Shown here: one piece after another, positions 61,171 through 64,000 of the stretch
Layout: every line of letters begins with the position of its first letter
How positions within the stretch are numbered: position 1 is the stretch's first letter
DNA from: Flavobacterium dauae
GTDB taxonomy: Bacteria > Bacteroidota > Bacteroidia > Flavobacteriales > Flavobacteriaceae
NCBI RefSeq assembly: GCF_004151275.2
Contig: NZ_CP130821.1
Span: 496,001 to 560,000 of the forward strand
DNA: 64,000 nt
Direction: 5' to 3'
The notes under the pieces: generated by a model
Database searches by the model: none
Seen by the model: the letters and a program-made list of their open reading frames with translations, nothing else
What the model was told of the DNA's origin: nothing
Made by a program: the position numbers and the translations under genes

Positions 61171-61776
61171 TTATTTCGGCCCTAATACCCGTTTAACAAA
61201 ATCGTTATGCGGCTCCATTCTTTTCTGCCGTCTTTTTTCAACCGTATTCAGCTCTGCTTTAAGACCTTCCAAAGGATCCCAATCATTATAAGTTTTCTTT
61301 TGAATACCATATTTTTCACATAACTCTTCTGATAACTTGTACGCCACCAAGCCCAGTTGGCTATAGTGAAAACTACGTTCATTAAACCAATCTTCGAAGT
61401 CAGGTGGTCCTGCAATACTCTCGGAAAATTTGATCATTCTATCGGCTCCTTCGACCTCGGAAGGCAAAGAAAGTATTTTATACATCAATTCATGCTCAAT
61501 GCTCCTCCAATCGACATCTTCCGGAAATATAGGTGGCCCGGGAGCTTTTACTTGTGGCTGTAAAAGCCCATCCGGTGTACGTTGTCCAAAGGATAATCCG
61601 TCATCACTTATTACGTCAGCACAGTCTTCTACAAATTTATCAAGGACGCATACTACACGAATAGCAAGATACTTGGCGTTCTTCTTAGCAGCCTGTTTAT
61701 TAGTCCAATGCACTTGGAACCATGAGATAGCCGAACCGACCAATACGCCTACAAGGCCAAAAATTGCCTCCGTCAT
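61171..61776 (-). CDS. Membrane-anchored protein of unknown function between HsdR and Abi
   Basis: 201 residues with one N-terminal membrane helix (MTEAIFGLVGVLVGSAISWFQ) and a soluble acidic domain behind it. The start lies 10 bases after the hsdR stop, and it is followed by the abi gene, so it belongs to the defence operon. I do not recognise a family. Proteins of this size and topology occur as accessory genes of restriction loci, so it may modify defence, but this is inference. Confidence 0.6.
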   Translation of the reverse strand: MTEAIFGLVGVLVGSAISWFQVHWTNKQAAKKNAKYLAIRVVCVLDKFVEDCADVISDDGLSFGQRTPDGLLQPQVKAPGPPIFPEDVDWRSIEHELMYKILSLPSEVEGADRMIKFSESIAGPPDFEDWFNERSFHYSQLGLVAYKLSEELCEKYGIQKKTYNDWDPLEGLKAELNTVEKRRQKRMEPHNDFVKRVLGPK

Positions 61777-61786
61777 TTCACCCTTT

Positions 61787-64000
61787 TTATTTGTTCAACT
61801 GATTATAAATCCGCTTCATAATAAACTCCTTAACCAAGCTACCGAATGCTTTGTCTTCCAGTATCTTTTCAAAGATTTCCTGATTTTGATCCATACGTCC
61901 GATAAGTTTTTCGATGAATTTGTCATCAAAAGCATATTTGAACGTATCCAGCTTATTGGCTTGGGCTTGCATTTTCAAGGTCTCGTCTTCCAGTAGTTCT
62001 GCCTCTATCTGATCAAAAAACAACTTGTCGGCTTCTTCAAATTCTGTCCCGAAACGATCATTTAATACATGGATAATTTCTGACAGTAAGACCTCTTCTT
62101 CATTTTTTCGTTTTAAACCAGCTTCCGTGACACCGCTCAATTCACCGTCTTCATTTTTCTTTAATTCGATAGCGCCTTCTTTTATCTTTTGAAGCCTGTA
62201 ATATTCCAACGCGATTTCATCATCCAAATGAACTACTTCGGAAAGATCCCGCTTGGGCAACCTGGTTTGCAGTAGTTTTGCATACGCAAAGAATTTTTCA
62301 GAATCAACATCTGTAAAAGGCATAATCTGAGCAAGGAAGGCATACAAATTTGTCCATGTCCTTAATCCCTTTTTAAATTCATCCTGTTGCTCATCATCCA
62401 GTCCCTTAAAGCGATCCACGGCATTGTCCGTTGAAGCATAAAGAAACCGTTGGTCTTTAACACTATTTATTTTAATTGCCGGATCAAAATAGATCTGTGC
62501 AAAGGCATCGATTTCACTTTCCCAATAGACCTGAAACTGATCTAATCTTTGCTTTAAGTCAAACAAGTGGTTGATATCCGGCTCTTCCGTTACCGAGGTG
62601 ATTTCATAATAGGGCTGGAACGACTCTAATATGGTTTCCCGGTCGTTTGCAAAATCCAATACAAAAGTGTCATCTTTACCCGGACAGGTTCTATTGAGAC
62701 GGGACAAGGTTTGTACAGCTTTCACGCCAGACAGTTTCTTATCTACATACATGGTATGCAGTAAAGGTTGATCGAATCCCGTTTGATATTTATCGGCAAC
62801 AATCAGGATTTTATACTCGTCGGTATCAAAAACATCCGGTAATTCTTTTTCCCCATAGCCCGTCAATTCCGGTTCGGAAACCCCGTCGAAATAGTCATCG
62901 TCTTTTACCTTTCCAGAGAATGCCACCAGCACTTTTATCTCACTGTCATAGCTTTTTTCATTGATGTATTTTTGAAACTCCTGGAAATATCGTTTGGCGT
63001 GCAGGCGTGAACCGCATACTACCATCGCCTTGGCTTTACCGCCGATTTTTTTGGCCACTACTTCTCTAAAATGCTCAACGATAATCTCTGTCTTTTGAGC
63101 CAGGTTATGAGGATGCAGTGAAACGTATTTGCCGATAGCTTTTGCGGCTTTGCTTTTATTAATTTGAGGATCGTCTTCTATGGCCTTGGTCAACTTGAAA
63201 TACAACTCGTATGTTGTGTAGTTCTGCAACACGTCTAAAATAAAGCCCTCCTCAATCGCCTGGCGCATCGCGTATAGATGAAAAGGTTTGGGCTTGCCTT
63301 CTTCGTCTTTATCGCCAAATACCTGCAGGGTTTTGTATTTAGGCGTGGCTGTAAAAGCGAAAAATGAAATATTGGGCTGCTGACCACGGCTTTGGGCTGA
63401 GGCTTCTATCTGCTCCCGAATAAAATCATCGCCGCTGTAATCGTCGTCCATTTCTTCAATAGCACCTTCTTCCAATGATTTCACGGCCAAAACCTCTTTT
63501 AGCTTTTTGCTGGCTTCACCTCCTTGCGAACTGTGAGCTTCATCGATAATCACCGCATACTTACGATCCGGCAGTTCGCCCACTTTGTCCACCACATAAG
63601 GGAATTTTTGCAGTGTGGTAATGATAATATTGGTACCATAGCCCAAAGCGGAAGCCAATTGATTGCTATCCTTGTCAATTTTCTGAACCACCCCGGTTTT
63701 ATGTTCAAACTGATAAATGGTACTCTGCAATTGACTATCCAGTACCCGGCGATCCGTGACCACAATCACCGAATCAAACATGCGCTCGTCCAGTTGGTTG
63801 TGTAGGCTGGATAAACGATAGGCCAGCCAGGCAATGGAATTACTTTTTCCGGAACCTGCGGAATGCTGTATCAGATAGTTTTTACCCACGCCGACTTCCA
63901 ATACCTTCTTGCTGATTTCCCTTACCGCATCTAACTGATGGAACCTTGGAAAAATCAGGCGTTCTTTTCGATATACCTTACCATCTGTTATAATTTCATC
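61787..64000 (-). CDS. hsdR: Type I restriction enzyme R subunit (HsdR), 5' end outside the window
   Basis: 737 residues visible, C-terminal part complete; the frame remains open to base 64000, so the N-terminal nuclease domain is missing only because the window ends. Helicase motifs seen: Walker A HSAGSGKSNS, DEAH in VIIDEAHSSQGG, motif III FFAFTATPKY, and motif VI ALSRLNRTCPGKDD-like (in VQTLSRLNRTC). The C-terminal ~250 residues are helical, for complex assembly. HsdR translocates and cleaves unmodified DNA with HsdM/HsdS, which are not in the window. Confidence 0.92.
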   Translation of the reverse strand, partial: DEIITDGKVYRKERLIFPRFHQLDAVREISKKVLEVGVGKNYLIQHSAGSGKSNSIAWLAYRLSSLHNQLDERMFDSVIVVTDRRVLDSQLQSTIYQFEHKTGVVQKIDKDSNQLASALGYGTNIIITTLQKFPYVVDKVGELPDRKYAVIIDEAHSSQGGEASKKLKEVLAVKSLEEGAIEEMDDDYSGDDFIREQIEASAQSRGQQPNISFFAFTATPKYKTLQVFGDKDEEGKPKPFHLYAMRQAIEEGFILDVLQNYTTYELYFKLTKAIEDDPQINKSKAAKAIGKYVSLHPHNLAQKTEIIVEHFREVVAKKIGGKAKAMVVCGSRLHAKRYFQEFQKYINEKSYDSEIKVLVAFSGKVKDDDYFDGVSEPELTGYGEKELPDVFDTDEYKILIVADKYQTGFDQPLLHTMYVDKKLSGVKAVQTLSRLNRTCPGKDDTFVLDFANDRETILESFQPYYEITSVTEEPDINHLFDLKQRLDQFQVYWESEIDAFAQIYFDPAIKINSVKDQRFLYASTDNAVDRFKGLDDEQQDEFKKGLRTWTNLYAFLAQIMPFTDVDSEKFFAYAKLLQTRLPKRDLSEVVHLDDEIALEYYRLQKIKEGAIELKKNEDGELSGVTEAGLKRKNEEEVLLSEIIHVLNDRFGTEFEEADKLFFDQIEAELLEDETLKMQAQANKLDTFKYAFDDKFIEKLIGRMDQNQEIFEKILEDKAFGSLVKEFIMKRIYNQLNK

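Overview
The window looks like Bacteroidota DNA, most likely class Flavobacteriia. Reasons: type IX secretion (T9SS) type A sorting tails on three large secreted proteins, promoters of the Bacteroidota form TTG-N20-TAnnTTTG, a DUF413x-type tra operon of Bacteroidota conjugative elements, PRTRC-cassette genes, and an ISAon1-type insertion sequence. The left 20 kb is AT-rich with islands of moderate GC; the tra operon (50-60 kb) is clearly richer in GC. No rRNA, tRNA or CRISPR array was found.

Layout. 1-4.2 kb: end of a small biosynthetic operon (SbnA-like PLP enzyme, FAD/NAD(P)-binding protein, Y4yA-like PLP decarboxylase-fold protein). 4.2-8.5 kb: serine hydrolase, Blc-type lipocalin plus a broken copy of its 3' end, an aspartyl protease with a PDZ domain, and a frameshifted small gene. 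8.6-18 kb: two T9SS-exported proteins (one a 1636-residue PKD-type adhesin) and three small exported proteins. 18.1-20.5 kb: a four-gene operon with a NarL-type response regulator, its sensor kinase, a multi-pass membrane protein and a small unknown protein. 20.7-22 kb: small thiol protein, DUF2024 protein, MarR regulator. 22-32.2 kb: integrase with an excisionase-like HTH gene, an intact ISAon1-like element inserted just upstream of the integrase, then SSB, DUF932 and a PRTRC cassette. 32.4-38.9 kb: GNAT acetyltransferase, then a damage-response mutagenesis cassette (S24 repressor and GIY-YIG nuclease divergent from DinB and a DnaE-type polymerase). 38.9-39.8 kb: IS1-type transposase and remnants of IS ends. 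39.8-48.5 kb: T9SS/RHS operon. 49-60 kb: second tyrosine recombinase and the traE-traQ conjugation operon. 60.3-64 kb: abortive-infection protein and a type I restriction HsdR subunit that runs off the window.

The most notable signal is a set of five promoters with one architecture: a 17-18 bp palindrome (ATARGT...ACYTAT) whose last bases form the -33 TTG, exactly 20 bp of spacer, then a TAnnTTTG-like -7 box. One of them drives the two-component operon itself. The others precede a lipoprotein, the giant adhesin, the frameshifted gene and a tiny transcription unit. I infer an autoregulated NarL-type regulon for surface and secreted proteins. A second shared signal is a 31-bp element (25/31 identical) upstream of both the excisionase-like gene and the tra operon, which ties these two distant modules to one integrative conjugative element or a family of them.
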